A stretch of DNA of 64,000 bases. Source: OLB7 sp966250335 (GTDB lineage: Bacteria; Bacteroidota; Ignavibacteria; OLB7). Positions 24,378-34,405 of the stretch are shown here, piece by piece. The DNA lies in the NCBI GenBank assembly GCA_966250335.1, contig CBINGZ010000027.1, positions 1 to 64,000 on the forward strand. Reading direction: 5' to 3'. The first letter of the stretch is position 1, and the number at the start of each line of letters is the position of its first letter. The translations under genes were made by a program, and so were the position numbers. The notes under the pieces were generated by a model. It worked only from the letters and a program-made list of their open reading frames with translations, had not been told where the DNA came from and searched no databases.

Positions 24378-27300
24378 ATGATCTCTTCACGTTCGTCGAC
24401 GGGAACACTTGCGGTTCTCGTACTGATGCTCCCGGGCCTGGAACTGGCGGCGCAGTCCTCCCCCACCGTCGATACCCGCGGCCACATGGGTATCGGAACG
24501 GTTCGCCCCGATCCGGCCGCCATCCTCGATCTCAGCGCGACCAACGCCGGCCTCCTGCTCCCCCGCATGACCTCCGAGCAGATCGACGCCATCGTCAACC
24601 CTCCCACCGGCCTGCTGGTCTTCAATACCTCCACGGGAGAGCTGCAGTACAACTTCGGAACGGGGGGGACGCCCGACTGGGTGCCGCTGATCTCCCCGAA
24701 ATCCTCCACTGCGTCGTCGACCTTCTGGATGCTCTCGGGCAACGCGCTGAACGCCGAAAGCTTCCTGGGATCGACCAACAGTCAGCCGGTGGTCTTCAAG
24801 TCCAACGGCGCCGAGCGGATGCGTATCGCGGCCGGAGGAAACCTCGGTATCGGCACGACGAGCCCCGCCGAGATGCTCGACGTGGGAGGAAACATACGGT
24901 TCTCCGGCGCCCTGATGCCGGCGGGGAACGCAGGAAACGCAACGGAGATCCTCGTCTCCAGCGGACCGGGACTCCCCCCTGCATGGCAGGCGGCCCCTTC
25001 GTACTCCCTTGACGGCGATGTTACCGGAACCTTCGGCACCACGCAGATCGACCCGGCCAACCCCGGCGTCGGCGACCGCCTGATCGGCGGCGTCAACAAC
25101 GGAACGACCACGATCGACGACGCGCGCACGGCCGCGACGATCGCGCGGGACGGCGAGAGCCCGGCGGCCGGCGATGTAAGCGGATCACTCGCAGCAGGAT
25201 ATTCCGTCAACAGCGTCCGGACGGCGGCAGGAACAAGCATAGTTTCGGCAGTCAATGCCGAAGGGACCGAGGGAACGATCGGTGATGATCGCGTTGCGAA
25301 CGATCTGACGATCGAGGGCGGATCGGTCGACAACACCCCGATCGGCGGGACGGGACGGAGCACCGGAGCCTTCACCGATATCGACGCCGACGGCGCCGCG
25401 GGATTCGGCGACGGCACGGGAGACGACGACTTCACCGTGAACCCCGGCAGCGGAACCGTCAGTTTCAGCGGCTCGACGATCACGAACGTCGGCACACCGG
25501 TGGCCGGAACCGACGCCGCGACCAGGAGCTATGTCGACGAGCAGATCACGAACCAGCAGGGATGGACCCTCGACGGCAACGCGGCCGGGCCCGACGACGT
25601 GCTCGGCACCACCAACGCCCAGGACCTGAACATCATCGCCGGCGGATCGACCCGCATAACGATCGACGATGAAACCGGTAACGTCGGCGTCGGAGGGGCC
25701 TACTCCCCGCTCGACAGGCTGAACGTGACGGGGAACGTGAACACCACGACCCAGTACAACATCGGCGGCGGGCGCGTGATCGCCATCCCCGGAACCGACA
25801 ACTTCCTCGCGGGGGTCGGAACGGGAGCAGCCAACACCACAGGCTACGGCAACACCTTCGTCGGCGACGACGCGGGAGCAGCCAACACCACAGGCTACAG
25901 CAACACCTTCGTCGGCGACAGCGCCGGAGTCTTCAACACCACCGGTGAACTGAACACCGCGGTGGGATCGGGAGCCTTTCGGAACAACACGACGGGTTAC
26001 GCCAACTCCGCCTTCGGATGGCGGACGCTTGAGGATAACAACGGCGGATTCAACAATACCGGCCTCGGCATGGAGGCGCTCACCTCCAACACGACGGGCA
26101 ATCATAACACGGCGGTCGGCGTCGAGGCGCTGCAGACGAACACGACCGGCGGCACCAATACCGCGGTCGGCGTCGGTTCCATGAACCAGAGCACGACAGG
26201 CTCCGAGAACACCGCCGTCGGAAACGCCGCGATGAACGGCAATATCTCCGGAAGCAACAACACGGCTGTCGGCGTCAACGCGCTGAGCGGGGTATCGACC
26301 GGGGACAACAACACGGGGCTCGGCAAGGAGGCCGGTCTTGCCGGCGGAGGCGCGGGGTCGAACAATACGTTCATCGGCTACCAGGCGAACCCGTCGACAA
26401 GTGAGTTGACCAACGCGACGGCGATCGGCGCCGGAGCAATCGTCGGTCAGAGCAACGCGCTTGTCCTGGGGAACAACGCCGACGTCGGCATCGGCACCGG
26501 TACCCCGGCCCGCCGCCTGGAAGTGGCGGGAACCGCGCAGACGGCCAACGTCCGGCTCGGTTCGGTCGGCGGAGCCGCGGTCGCAGGGGCCTGGGAATCG
26601 ACGGAGAACGACGGCATCGTCACGGCCGACGCCAGCGGCGATCTGCTGAAACGGTCGATCGACGCCGTGGTCGGCTCCGTCGCGTGGTCGCTTGAAGGGA
26701 ACGCGATCGGCGAAGGGGACGTGCTGGGGAGCACCAACGCGGAGGACCTGAATATCGTGGCGGGAGGTTCAACGAGGGTGACGATCGACGACGCCACCGG
26801 CAACGTCGGCGTCGGCGGAGCCTTCTCCCCGACCGACAGGCTGAGCGTGACCGGAAACGTCGTCGTCTCCGACACGAGCAACCTTCAGGGAGTCGTGACG
26901 AACTCGACCGGAAACATCGTACTGGATGATAGTGTCGACGTCGCCGGAACCGTTGTTCCGACCGAGGACGGCACGTACAGCCTCGGCGCCGACGCGAGCC
27001 GCTGGTCGGAGGTCTACGTCGGCGGCGTTCATATAGGTCCGGCCAACGGCGAGTCGACGGAGAACGAGCTCAACCTGAGGTACGCCGAGGGAGCGGCAAT
27101 CGTGAACGTCGACGGAAGCGGATCGGAACTCGATATACGATCGGCAGCCGTCGACATCAACACGGACCTGAACGTCGCCGGCGATCTCGATGTCGGCGCA
27201 GGGAACTTCACCGTCACGGCGGCCGGCAACACGGACGTCAACGGAACGTTGAACGCGGACGGAACGACGACGCTGAACGGCAACATCGCGCTGGGGGACG

Positions 27301-30161
27301 CCGCGGCGGATGCAGTGACGCTGAACGGAACCTTGACCGGAGCAGGTTCAGGCCATACGCTGGGGACCGAGAACCTCGATGCCGAGGTCCTTACGATCAA
27401 CGGAGCCGAAGGAGACGCCGTCGAGCTGCGGGTCAACGGCGACGCGAACGTCGGCGGTACGCTGACAGCCGGAGATCTGACGCTGGGCGGGGATCTGAAT
27501 ATGAATCAGAACGATATTGTCGACGCAGGCGATCTCCGGTTCGGCTCGGCCGCATCGCAGATCGATAATGCAGCGGGCGACGTCACGATCGACGACAGCC
27601 TGATCGTGACCGGCACGATCGATGCTCGCGGGACGATCTCGAACTCGACGGGCGACGTGACCGTCGGCGATCATCTTCTCCTCTCCAACAGCGGCGCCGC
27701 CGCCGAACTTCGTCTCCGGGAACCGAGCGCGGAAGGGGTCGACTACACGGCGTTCGCGGCGCAGGCACAGGCGGAGAGCATCACCTACACCCTTCCGGCA
27801 GCCAACGGCACGGCCGGGCAGGCCCTGACGCTGGCCGGCTCGCCGACCGCCACGGCGGGGACTCTTGTGTGGGACAACCCGACGGCCGGAAGCCTGCTCC
27901 TTCCGTTCTCGCAGACGCTCGGTGATCCGGCCACACTCTTCACGCTGACGAACACGGATGGGACCTCCGGCGGCGCAGGTTCGTTCGTTATCGACAACCC
28001 GGCCAACACCGGTGCGGCCCTCTCGGGAAGCAGCAACGGCGCCGGGGTCGCCGTGACCGGCATGATGACCGGAACCGGACGCGCGGCCGATTTCCGGATC
28101 AACAACCCGGCCGGCGCCGAGGTTGCGGTTTCGATCGCCTCCAACGCCGACAGCAGCGCGCTCTTCGTCGAGCACTCGGGGGATAGCGGCAACGCCGGTC
28201 GGTTCATGGTGACGAACTCCGCCAACCCCAGGGAGGCCCTGCACGTCCAGACGGCCGGACTCGGCAGCGCCGCCAATCTGAGCATCACGAACAGCGGCAG
28301 CAGCGCCGACCTCCTCAAGATGAGAACGACCGGTACCGGCGACGTCATCAGCGCCCAGAACGCCGGAACGGGAGGCCGCGCCGCCCAGTTCCGCATCACC
28401 GACGCCGCCAACGGTTCCAACGCCGTACAGGTACTCACCTCCGGCACCGGCAACGCCCTTGATGCCCGCAACAACGGAACGGCCGGAAGCGCCGCCCAGT
28501 TCAGGGTCGGAAACAATACGAACGAATCGATCGCTCTCGACGTCCGCAACGACGGCCTGAACAGCGCCGGACGCTTCAGACTCATGAACGGTGAGAGCGA
28601 CGCCCCCGCCCTGGAGGTATCATCGCTCGGCCTCGGCCCCGCGATCCTGGCGCAGACGTCCGGCAATGAACCGGCTGTGGTGGCGATCGGCGGCGAAACG
28701 CGGCAGGCCCTGGCGGCGATCGGTCATGCCGACGTCGTCGACGGCAACCTGTCGATCCGGACCAACTTCGGAGAGGTAGGCCGCGAGCTGCGGTTCTACG
28801 AAGTTGCCATGGCAGGGACCAACTACACGGGACTGAGAGCGGCTCCGCAGTCCGTCGACATCACCTATACGCTTCCGGGTACCCCACCCATGACCAACGG
28901 CTCGATCCTGGCGACACTGACCGGCGGCAGCATGTTCTGGGTCGACCAGTCGACGCTCATCTCGAACAATGCCTGGTCCCTCTCCGGCAACTCCGTCACC
29001 GGAACCCAGGTTCTGGGAACGATCAACGAGCAGGATCTGAATATCGTGACGGGAGGTACAACGCGCATGACGATCGACGACGCCACCGGCAACGTCGGGA
29101 TCGGCGGAGCGTTCTCGGAGAGCGACAGGCTGAGCGTGACCGGCAACCTCAACGTGACGGGAAACTCGACCCTCGGCACGATCGACGCCGATGCTCTGGC
29201 GATGCAGGGGAACATAGATATGAACGGAAACGATATTATCGATGTGGGTAATATCACGTTCAACGCATCCGACTCGCAGATCAGCAACGAAGCGGGCGAA
29301 GTGATGGTCGTCGATGATTTCCATGTGACGGGCTACATCACGACCGATACCGCCTACTATATCGACGGCAACCGGGTGCTCAGCGTCGAGGGTGACGGCA
29401 ATGTCTGGGTGGGCGCCGGAGGAACAGGTTTCTTCAACATAACCGGCAACGAGAATGTCGCCGTCGGCGACGGAGCAATGTTCTTCAACACGACCGGCAG
29501 CGCCAACGTCGCGATCGGCAACGATGCGATGTGGTCCAATACCAGCGGCGGCAGCAATATCGCAATCGGTGATCTGGCACTGCGCGACAACACGAGCGGC
29601 GGCGCCAACACCGCGGTCGGACGATCCGCCATGATCGAGAATACGACCGGCAGCAACAACGTCGCCCTCGGTATCGACGCACTGCACGACAACGAGACAG
29701 GAAACGATAATACGGCCCTGGGAGAGACCTCCCTGGCGCACAACATATCGGGCAGCGGCAACACCGCGGTCGGGCAGCAGGCGCTGGAAATGACGATCAG
29801 CGACAACAACACGGCGATCGGTCAAAGCGCGGGGACGACCAACAGGACAGGTTCGAACAATACCTTCGTCGGCAGCAACGCCGAACCGAGCGTCAACAAT
29901 CTCACCAACGCCACGGCGATCGGCGCCGATGCGGTCGTGGGACAGAACAACGCGGTCGTCCTTGGAAAGGACGCCGACGTCGGCGTCAGGACGAGCACTC
30001 CCCGCGCCGAGCTCGACGTGGTTGGGACCGGCGCGATCATCGTGCCGATCGGCAACACCGGCGAGCGCCCGGCAACACCCGCGCGGGGAATGATCCGGTT
30101 CAACACCGATACCGGCAAGTTCGAGGGGTATACGGGAGCGGGGTGGGTCGATTTCCACTAG
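24378..30161 (+). CDS. Giant secreted adhesin/tail-fibre-like protein with YadA-head-type repeats
   Basis: 1927 residues. Signal peptide (residues 1-25, cleavage near LAAQ), then LDLSATNAGLLLPRMT, a segment common in Bacteroidota fibre-like proteins. Two blocks of 14-15-residue head-type repeats of the form NTAVGxxAL..NTTGxN lie at about residues 480-705 and 1675-1870; such repeats form left-handed beta rolls in YadA/Hep_Hag adhesins. Between them are beta-rich stalk segments with recurring WxLxGNA…VLGxxNxxDLNI…GGxTRxTIDDxTGNVGVGGA modules (about 397, 770 and 1535). The C-terminus (ARGMIRFNTDTGKFEGYTGAGWV) is the tail-fibre type ending. It has no YadA membrane anchor and no T9SS sorting domain, so its mode of attachment is unclear. 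Confidence 0.8.
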   Translation: MISSRSSTGTLAVLVLMLPGLELAAQSSPTVDTRGHMGIGTVRPDPAAILDLSATNAGLLLPRMTSEQIDAIVNPPTGLLVFNTSTGELQYNFGTGGTPDWVPLISPKSSTASSTFWMLSGNALNAESFLGSTNSQPVVFKSNGAERMRIAAGGNLGIGTTSPAEMLDVGGNIRFSGALMPAGNAGNATEILVSSGPGLPPAWQAAPSYSLDGDVTGTFGTTQIDPANPGVGDRLIGGVNNGTTTIDDARTAATIARDGESPAAGDVSGSLAAGYSVNSVRTAAGTSIVSAVNAEGTEGTIGDDRVANDLTIEGGSVDNTPIGGTGRSTGAFTDIDADGAAGFGDGTGDDDFTVNPGSGTVSFSGSTITNVGTPVAGTDAATRSYVDEQITNQQGWTLDGNAAGPDDVLGTTNAQDLNIIAGGSTRITIDDETGNVGVGGAYSPLDRLNVTGNVNTTTQYNIGGGRVIAIPGTDNFLAGVGTGAANTTGYGNTFVGDDAGAANTTGYSNTFVGDSAGVFNTTGELNTAVGSGAFRNNTTGYANSAFGWRTLEDNNGGFNNTGLGMEALTSNTTGNHNTAVGVEALQTNTTGGTNTAVGVGSMNQSTTGSENTAVGNAAMNGNISGSNNTAVGVNALSGVSTGDNNTGLGKEAGLAGGGAGSNNTFIGYQANPSTSELTNATAIGAGAIVGQSNALVLGNNADVGIGTGTPARRLEVAGTAQTANVRLGSVGGAAVAGAWESTENDGIVTADASGDLLKRSIDAVVGSVAWSLEGNAIGEGDVLGSTNAEDLNIVAGGSTRVTIDDATGNVGVGGAFSPTDRLSVTGNVVVSDTSNLQGVVTNSTGNIVLDDSVDVAGTVVPTEDGTYSLGADASRWSEVYVGGVHIGPANGESTENELNLRYAEGAAIVNVDGSGSELDIRSAAVDINTDLNVAGDLDVGAGNFTVTAAGNTDVNGTLNADGTTTLNGNIALGDAAADAVTLNGTLTGAGSGHTLGTENLDAEVLTINGAEGDAVELRVNGDANVGGTLTAGDLTLGGDLNMNQNDIVDAGDLRFGSAASQIDNAAGDVTIDDSLIVTGTIDARGTISNSTGDVTVGDHLLLSNSGAAAELRLREPSAEGVDYTAFAAQAQAESITYTLPAANGTAGQALTLAGSPTATAGTLVWDNPTAGSLLLPFSQTLGDPATLFTLTNTDGTSGGAGSFVIDNPANTGAALSGSSNGAGVAVTGMMTGTGRAADFRINNPAGAEVAVSIASNADSSALFVEHSGDSGNAGRFMVTNSANPREALHVQTAGLGSAANLSITNSGSSADLLKMRTTGTGDVISAQNAGTGGRAAQFRITDAANGSNAVQVLTSGTGNALDARNNGTAGSAAQFRVGNNTNESIALDVRNDGLNSAGRFRLMNGESDAPALEVSSLGLGPAILAQTSGNEPAVVAIGGETRQALAAIGHADVVDGNLSIRTNFGEVGRELRFYEVAMAGTNYTGLRAAPQSVDITYTLPGTPPMTNGSILATLTGGSMFWVDQSTLISNNAWSLSGNSVTGTQVLGTINEQDLNIVTGGTTRMTIDDATGNVGIGGAFSESDRLSVTGNLNVTGNSTLGTIDADALAMQGNIDMNGNDIIDVGNITFNASDSQISNEAGEVMVVDDFHVTGYITTDTAYYIDGNRVLSVEGDGNVWVGAGGTGFFNITGNENVAVGDGAMFFNTTGSANVAIGNDAMWSNTSGGSNIAIGDLALRDNTSGGANTAVGRSAMIENTTGSNNVALGIDALHDNETGNDNTALGETSLAHNISGSGNTAVGQQALEMTISDNNTAIGQSAGTTNRTGSNNTFVGSNAEPSVNNLTNATAIGADAVVGQNNAVVLGKDADVGVRTSTPRAELDVVGTGAIIVPIGNTGERPATPARGMIRFNTDTGKFEGYTGAGWVDFH
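25823..25919 (+). repeat. 51-bp tandem direct repeat inside the adhesin gene
   Basis: The unit GGGAGCAGCCAACACCACAG… recurs 51 bp later (25823 and 25874) with one base change over about 46 bases. It encodes 17-residue head repeats (GAANTTGYxNTFVGDDA). This near-identity contrasts with the diverged flanking repeats and suggests a recent duplication. Confidence 0.75.
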
Positions 30162-30254
30162 GAGCCGATTCGTACGGCAGGCGCAGTACGGCAGCGGGGG
30201 GTCCAAGGACCTCCCGCTGCGCGTATCGGCGGTTGTGATCGGCAGCGCCGATGA

Positions 30255-30559
30255 TCAGTGCGCTACGATCAACGCGTTCTCCACGGTGATATCCACGAAA
30301 TGAGTGAGGATGAAATCGGCGCCGTGGGGACGATCGGATTCCCGCGCGTCACGCGCCAGCAGCGCGCGTTCGAAGAGGACGAAGGAGATCCCCCCTCCAG
30401 TTCGAACGCGGCATGATCGGCCTCCTCCCCATCCGACGTCGACCGCTCCGCACCGGCCGGATGCGACCAGCTCGGCCGGCCGAGGCCGTCACGATAAAAG
30501 GCGATCGCCCGTCGCAGATCGTCGACGCCGACGGTGATGATGTTGATGCGTGGGTTCAT
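30255..30559 (-). pseudogene. Frameshifted and truncated VOC-family (glyoxalase-like) gene
   Basis: The N-terminal 56 residues (INIITVGVDDLRRAIAFYRDGLG…HAAFELEGG) are typical of VOC-fold proteins. After a run of six G (30390-30395 on the plus strand as C) the frame changes: the original frame runs on as a non-protein tail, while the -1 frame continues perfectly as ISFVLFERALLARDARESD…GADFILTHFVDITVENALIV to a stop at 30255. One missing G explains the break. Even repaired, the protein would be about 104 residues against the usual 130-140, so the 3' part is also lost. It lies just downstream of the AT-rich DUF262 gene. Confidence 0.75.
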
Positions 30560-30594
30560 GGTCTGGATACGGTGTGCCCAGTTACTCCATTACG

Positions 30595-31896
30595 TTATGC
30601 AACGGTGCGATTGCCTTTACCAGAGTTGCATGATCGGCACATTAGTGCCGCATTATTGAGTTGAGTGCGGCCACCCTTACTATACGGATCGATATGATCG
30701 ATTGTGAAATTTTCCCAGGTCAGCTCCTCTCTACACTTTGCGCACTGCCTTTCCGATGTTGAATTCCAAAGAAGCCGTCGCTGTTCCTGACTGAACGACC
30801 TCATCGAATCCTTCCGCTCGAATAGAGGCTCCAGCAATTCCCTCAATATTCCCTCACGATACTTTCGCTGCTTTAGCTTATCAGTCCCTTCTCGTACTGT
30901 CTGCGTATATCTACGGAATATATCTTGGGACTCAGATGGCGCATCACCTCTCCTCAACTGGTTCGACAGTTTGTCCACTCCGTTCGAGAGCATCACAAGT
31001 ATATCCCAGGCAAGCTTGTTGCGTTTCCGATCATCCAACACAAGTTTTTCACGTTCGAATTTCTGAACAAGCACAGCAAGAGTATAGAAATCCGAAAGAT
31101 TTCCGAATCGAGTCTCTCTAATCGCAGGGAACATAGCTTTAATTCTTTTTAACCCCGATGCAGTTTGCAGGATCGCCTTATCGAGTCGCGTTCCGGCAAT
31201 GGATTTAGTATCCATAACACGATCAAGGGCAGTTCTTTTATCGCCGACCTCATGATGATGGGCTGCTACAACAAGCTCACATATCAACTCAACATGCTTC
31301 ATACGATTCATCTGACTTTCAGTCATAATACCATTCGCATTAAAATATTCTCGAAATTTTTTCGCCAGAGCCGAAGCACGTTTCAAGAATTCGCTATTAT
31401 AATAATTAGCATTTCTCTTCTCGGCCATTGTAAGAGCTTTACCCGTAGAATTGATTCGGACAAAAAAATCGGCAATATCCGAAAGGTCGCCTTGCACTTC
31501 AATTACTTGCAACCTGTAACCATTTATGCACGATTGAAGTTTGCGTTGATTTATCGCCTTCCAGTCCATCAATTCTTCCTTTTCCGAATCTGGCAACTGG
31601 AGCCTTGCATGGAAGCTTTCGCCATGCATCATTCCTGTGAATATCAGGATCGTTTCGATGCGCTGTTTCCCATCAATCACATCATAGATAATTTCGCCTT
31701 CATGTTCCCTGCGATAGAGGAATATCGACGGAAGAGGATAGTTTCTAACAATTGAATCTATGAGTTTTGACCGATCCGTTTTTGTCCATACTGATGACCT
31801 TTGAAATCCGGGTGAAAGGTTCAAAAGCTTTCTCTCATAGAGAAATATGATTTCCTGGACGGTTTTTTGATCGGAAGCGTAGTGAATTTTTGCCAT
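30595..31896 (-). CDS. DUF262 (GmrSD-N/ParB-like) protein with C-terminal HNH domain
   Basis: 433 residues from the ATG at 31896; a 19-residue longer start at 31953 is possible. The N-terminal DUF262 domain shows LNLSPGFQRSSVWTKTDRSKLIDSIVRNYPLPSIFLY and the hallmark DGKQR at residues 75-79, the ParB-like nucleotide-binding motif. The C-terminus, from about residue 385, is an HNH endonuclease: CxxC, DHIDPYSKGGRTQLNNAALMC and a closing CRSCNSGKG. DUF262-HNH proteins include type IV restriction enzymes and other phage-defence nucleases. It is a single gene with no methylase nearby. It is AT-rich and uses codons unlike its neighbours, a sign of horizontal transfer. Confidence 0.8.
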   Translation of the reverse strand: MAKIHYASDQKTVQEIIFLYERKLLNLSPGFQRSSVWTKTDRSKLIDSIVRNYPLPSIFLYRREHEGEIIYDVIDGKQRIETILIFTGMMHGESFHARLQLPDSEKEELMDWKAINQRKLQSCINGYRLQVIEVQGDLSDIADFFVRINSTGKALTMAEKRNANYYNSEFLKRASALAKKFREYFNANGIMTESQMNRMKHVELICELVVAAHHHEVGDKRTALDRVMDTKSIAGTRLDKAILQTASGLKRIKAMFPAIRETRFGNLSDFYTLAVLVQKFEREKLVLDDRKRNKLAWDILVMLSNGVDKLSNQLRRGDAPSESQDIFRRYTQTVREGTDKLKQRKYREGILRELLEPLFERKDSMRSFSQEQRRLLWNSTSERQCAKCREELTWENFTIDHIDPYSKGGRTQLNNAALMCRSCNSGKGNRTVA

Positions 31897-32184
31897 ACCG
31901 GAATTCCATATAGGCAGGTTGGATAAAGAGAGAACCTGGCCCCTCTTGTGCAAGAGAGACAGTTGATTTGGGAGGAAAAGATCAGAACAGACCGGTAGGC
32001 TTCACAAGCTTTGGTCAAACGAAGTCGAAATGGCACTCACACTACCAGTCGGCCGGCATTCAACAATCATACCACTCAGAACTCTTTTTTCAAAATCTAT
32101 CTTAATGCATTTATAATGCAACATGGCATGCTTCGATAGTCGGATGGTCCACTCTCCTGTAGACCAACTCAAAAGCGCTACAAG
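31897..32184. other. AT-rich gap between the DUF262 gene and the TPR regulator gene
   Basis: About 290 bp with the same low GC as the DUF262 gene up to roughly 32130, where GC rises again. This probably marks the right edge of the transferred segment. I see no gene and no clear attachment site or direct repeat. Confidence 0.4.
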
Positions 32185-33918
32185 CTACCCATTCCCCTGC
32201 GGAATCCGCCCCAGACTCGCCAGGAACGGCGACAGATTCACATCCGCCGGCAACGACAGTTTCTTCCGGATGTAATACCGGTGCGATTCGATGGTCCGGA
32301 CCGATGTTGCAAGAATTGCGGCGATCTCCTTCGTGGTAAGATTCAATCGCAGCAGGCCGCATACGCGGATTTCCGAAGGGGTCAGCTGCGGGTACTGCTG
32401 CGCCAGACGATCCATCAGACTCTGGTTCAGTTCGTGGAAGCGATGGCGGAACATCCTCCAGTCCTCGTTTTCATGGTCGAGTTGATCGAGGTCCTGCAGA
32501 ACGTTTCTGGCAACCTCCTTCCAGGGACGCTCCAGACGTCTGGACATCGGCAGAACCCGCTCCTTGATCGAATTGACGATGCTGGTCTGGTGAATCAGCT
32601 TCACGGCCATTATGCGCAGCTCCTCGACGCTGGTTCGCAGTTCCTCCTCCAGCCCGTTGATTCTCTGGAGGAGTTCCTGCCGGGCGCTCTCACGCCGTTC
32701 AAGCTCCTGTGCGGCCTCAAGAGTCGCTACGGCACGCGCTGCGGCGGGTTTGTCGAGTTTGAGCGTCAGTGTGTATGAGAGCTTGTAGTGGCGTATCGCC
32801 TCCGAGAGATCCCCCGACCGCTCACAGCAGCCGGCAAGCAGGTCGTGTATGTAGCACTGCAGGGAGTGATGGTCGATTTCCACGGCAAGGAGCAGCGCCT
32901 CATGGCCGGTTTCGATCGCCTGATCGAGTCTCCCCTGCTCGCTGTAGATACGCATCAGCGTGTGGAGCGAAAAGGCGACGCGGCGCTTGTCGCCGGTCTC
33001 CCTTGCCAGGTCGAGCGAACGTTGAACATATTCGAGCGCCCGGTCGTAGTCCTTCTTGAGATACGCGTAGGCGTTCCCCATCCTCAGCAGGATCACCCCC
33101 TCCCTCGCCTTCGACCCGATCTCTCTGCTGACCACCAGCGCCTTGTTCAGATACGGCAGCGCCTTGTCCACTTCTCCCATATTCAGATATGTCTCGCCGA
33201 TGTTGCCCAGTGCCCCGGACTTGAGTCCCTGGTCCTCGCCGGCACTTTCGAGAAGATCGAGCTGCAGGTGGAAATACTTCAACGCACCCTCGAAATTGCC
33301 CAGATGCATCTCGATGATACCGATGACGCTGTAGGCGGAGGTGATCGCACGGGTGTAATCCACCGACTCGGCGATCTTCAGTCCCTCCGATGTATATGTC
33401 AGCGACGCCGTGTAGTCACCCATGAGCATGTAGGCGCTGCCGATCAGCGTCAGCGCGTCGGCCGTCTGGTGGCGTGCATCGGTCTCACGACTTTTCTCCA
33501 GCGCCCTGGTGTAGAATTCGATGGCGAGCTTGAATTCGTTCCGCTTGTTGTGGCGAGCCGCGACGAGCAGGTAATACTCCGCGATGATCTCCGGATGCAC
33601 ACCTCCTGACACGATAGTCTTTTCGGCCAGCGCGAAGTATCGTGCCGCGCTGCCGTGCTCTCCCTTTTTGACGAGAGTATCGGCAAGGGTGCCGGCACTC
33701 CAGGCTATTCCGGTCCGGTCGCTCGCATGCCGGGAGAGCTTCAGCGCCTCTCTGGCGAGCCGGGCGGCCGACGACGGATCGATGGATGACGTACGCCAGG
33801 AGAGCGCGTTGAGCAACGCAATACGCGCGCCCGGTTCGGTCGCCGCATCAAGGGCGGCGCGCAGCTCATCACGGGTGGCTGTCCGGACACGCCTCCCGTC
33901 CGGGTGTGTCGTGGTCAT
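32185..33918 (-). CDS. TPR-repeat regulator with C-terminal LuxR-type HTH
   Basis: 577 residues. The first 400 or so residues are tetratricopeptide repeats (recurring G..Y...G....AL.Y...AL patterns, for example IGEIYLNMGEVDKALPYLNKAL-like units). A short coiled coil follows (LEAAQELERRESARQELLQRINGLEEEL). The C-terminus holds a LuxR/GerE helix-turn-helix (residues about 505-560: LTPSEIRVCGLLRLNLTTKEIAAILATSVRTIESHRYYIRKKL). It has no signal peptide or membrane helix, so it is a cytoplasmic transcription factor sensing through protein or peptide contacts. This architecture is common in Bacteroidota. Its targets are unknown. It is divergent from the pirin gene. Confidence 0.8.
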   Translation of the reverse strand: MTTTHPDGRRVRTATRDELRAALDAATEPGARIALLNALSWRTSSIDPSSAARLAREALKLSRHASDRTGIAWSAGTLADTLVKKGEHGSAARYFALAEKTIVSGGVHPEIIAEYYLLVAARHNKRNEFKLAIEFYTRALEKSRETDARHQTADALTLIGSAYMLMGDYTASLTYTSEGLKIAESVDYTRAITSAYSVIGIIEMHLGNFEGALKYFHLQLDLLESAGEDQGLKSGALGNIGETYLNMGEVDKALPYLNKALVVSREIGSKAREGVILLRMGNAYAYLKKDYDRALEYVQRSLDLARETGDKRRVAFSLHTLMRIYSEQGRLDQAIETGHEALLLAVEIDHHSLQCYIHDLLAGCCERSGDLSEAIRHYKLSYTLTLKLDKPAAARAVATLEAAQELERRESARQELLQRINGLEEELRTSVEELRIMAVKLIHQTSIVNSIKERVLPMSRRLERPWKEVARNVLQDLDQLDHENEDWRMFRHRFHELNQSLMDRLAQQYPQLTPSEIRVCGLLRLNLTTKEIAAILATSVRTIESHRYYIRKKLSLPADVNLSPFLASLGRIPQGNG

Positions 33919-34405
33919 CTCTCTCTGGGGTGATGGTCCTGCCGAGGCGTCGCCCGAACGCTCAGCCGCTGTCGCTACGGCTTGTTCCGTGGAAGGTATC
34001 TCCCCCCGGAACGCATCGGCAGATTCCTGATCGGGATCTTAACGTATCGTCCTGCCCTGGAAGACCCGGCTCATACGATTCCGGCCCGACGCGTACATGA
34101 CGGTATCGTCCGACCGGAAGGGAAACGGGACTTCCGCATCTTCACGCTTCCACGCATTCGTATATTCGTCCGTACGACCGATTCGGATCGTTCACGGACA
34201 TAAGATCGTACAGGAACTCCCCTTCTGCAAGGAAGATCGTCCACCGAGTGATTCAATGCGATCTATTGCCGTCGAAGACGGCGCCGAAGCGCGAGAACCC
34301 GACATCATGGTTCCGCTCCATGGAACCGATGCCGGATCGCCCCGGTTGATGGACGCAGGCATATCGCACGTCGACCTCCTCACTTATCATACTACGAGAC
34401 ATATC
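33919..34405. other. Divergent intergenic region, TPR regulator/pirin
   Basis: 487 bp. Frames open through it have no coding character. A weak -7 candidate TATATTCG (7 of 8) lies at 34161-34168 on the plus strand without a TTG at the right distance. No gene seen. Confidence 0.35.

Noticed and set aside
34097..34405. N-terminal extension of pirin
   Set aside because: The frame is open but the sequence is not pirin-like; the family start fits the ATG at 34406.
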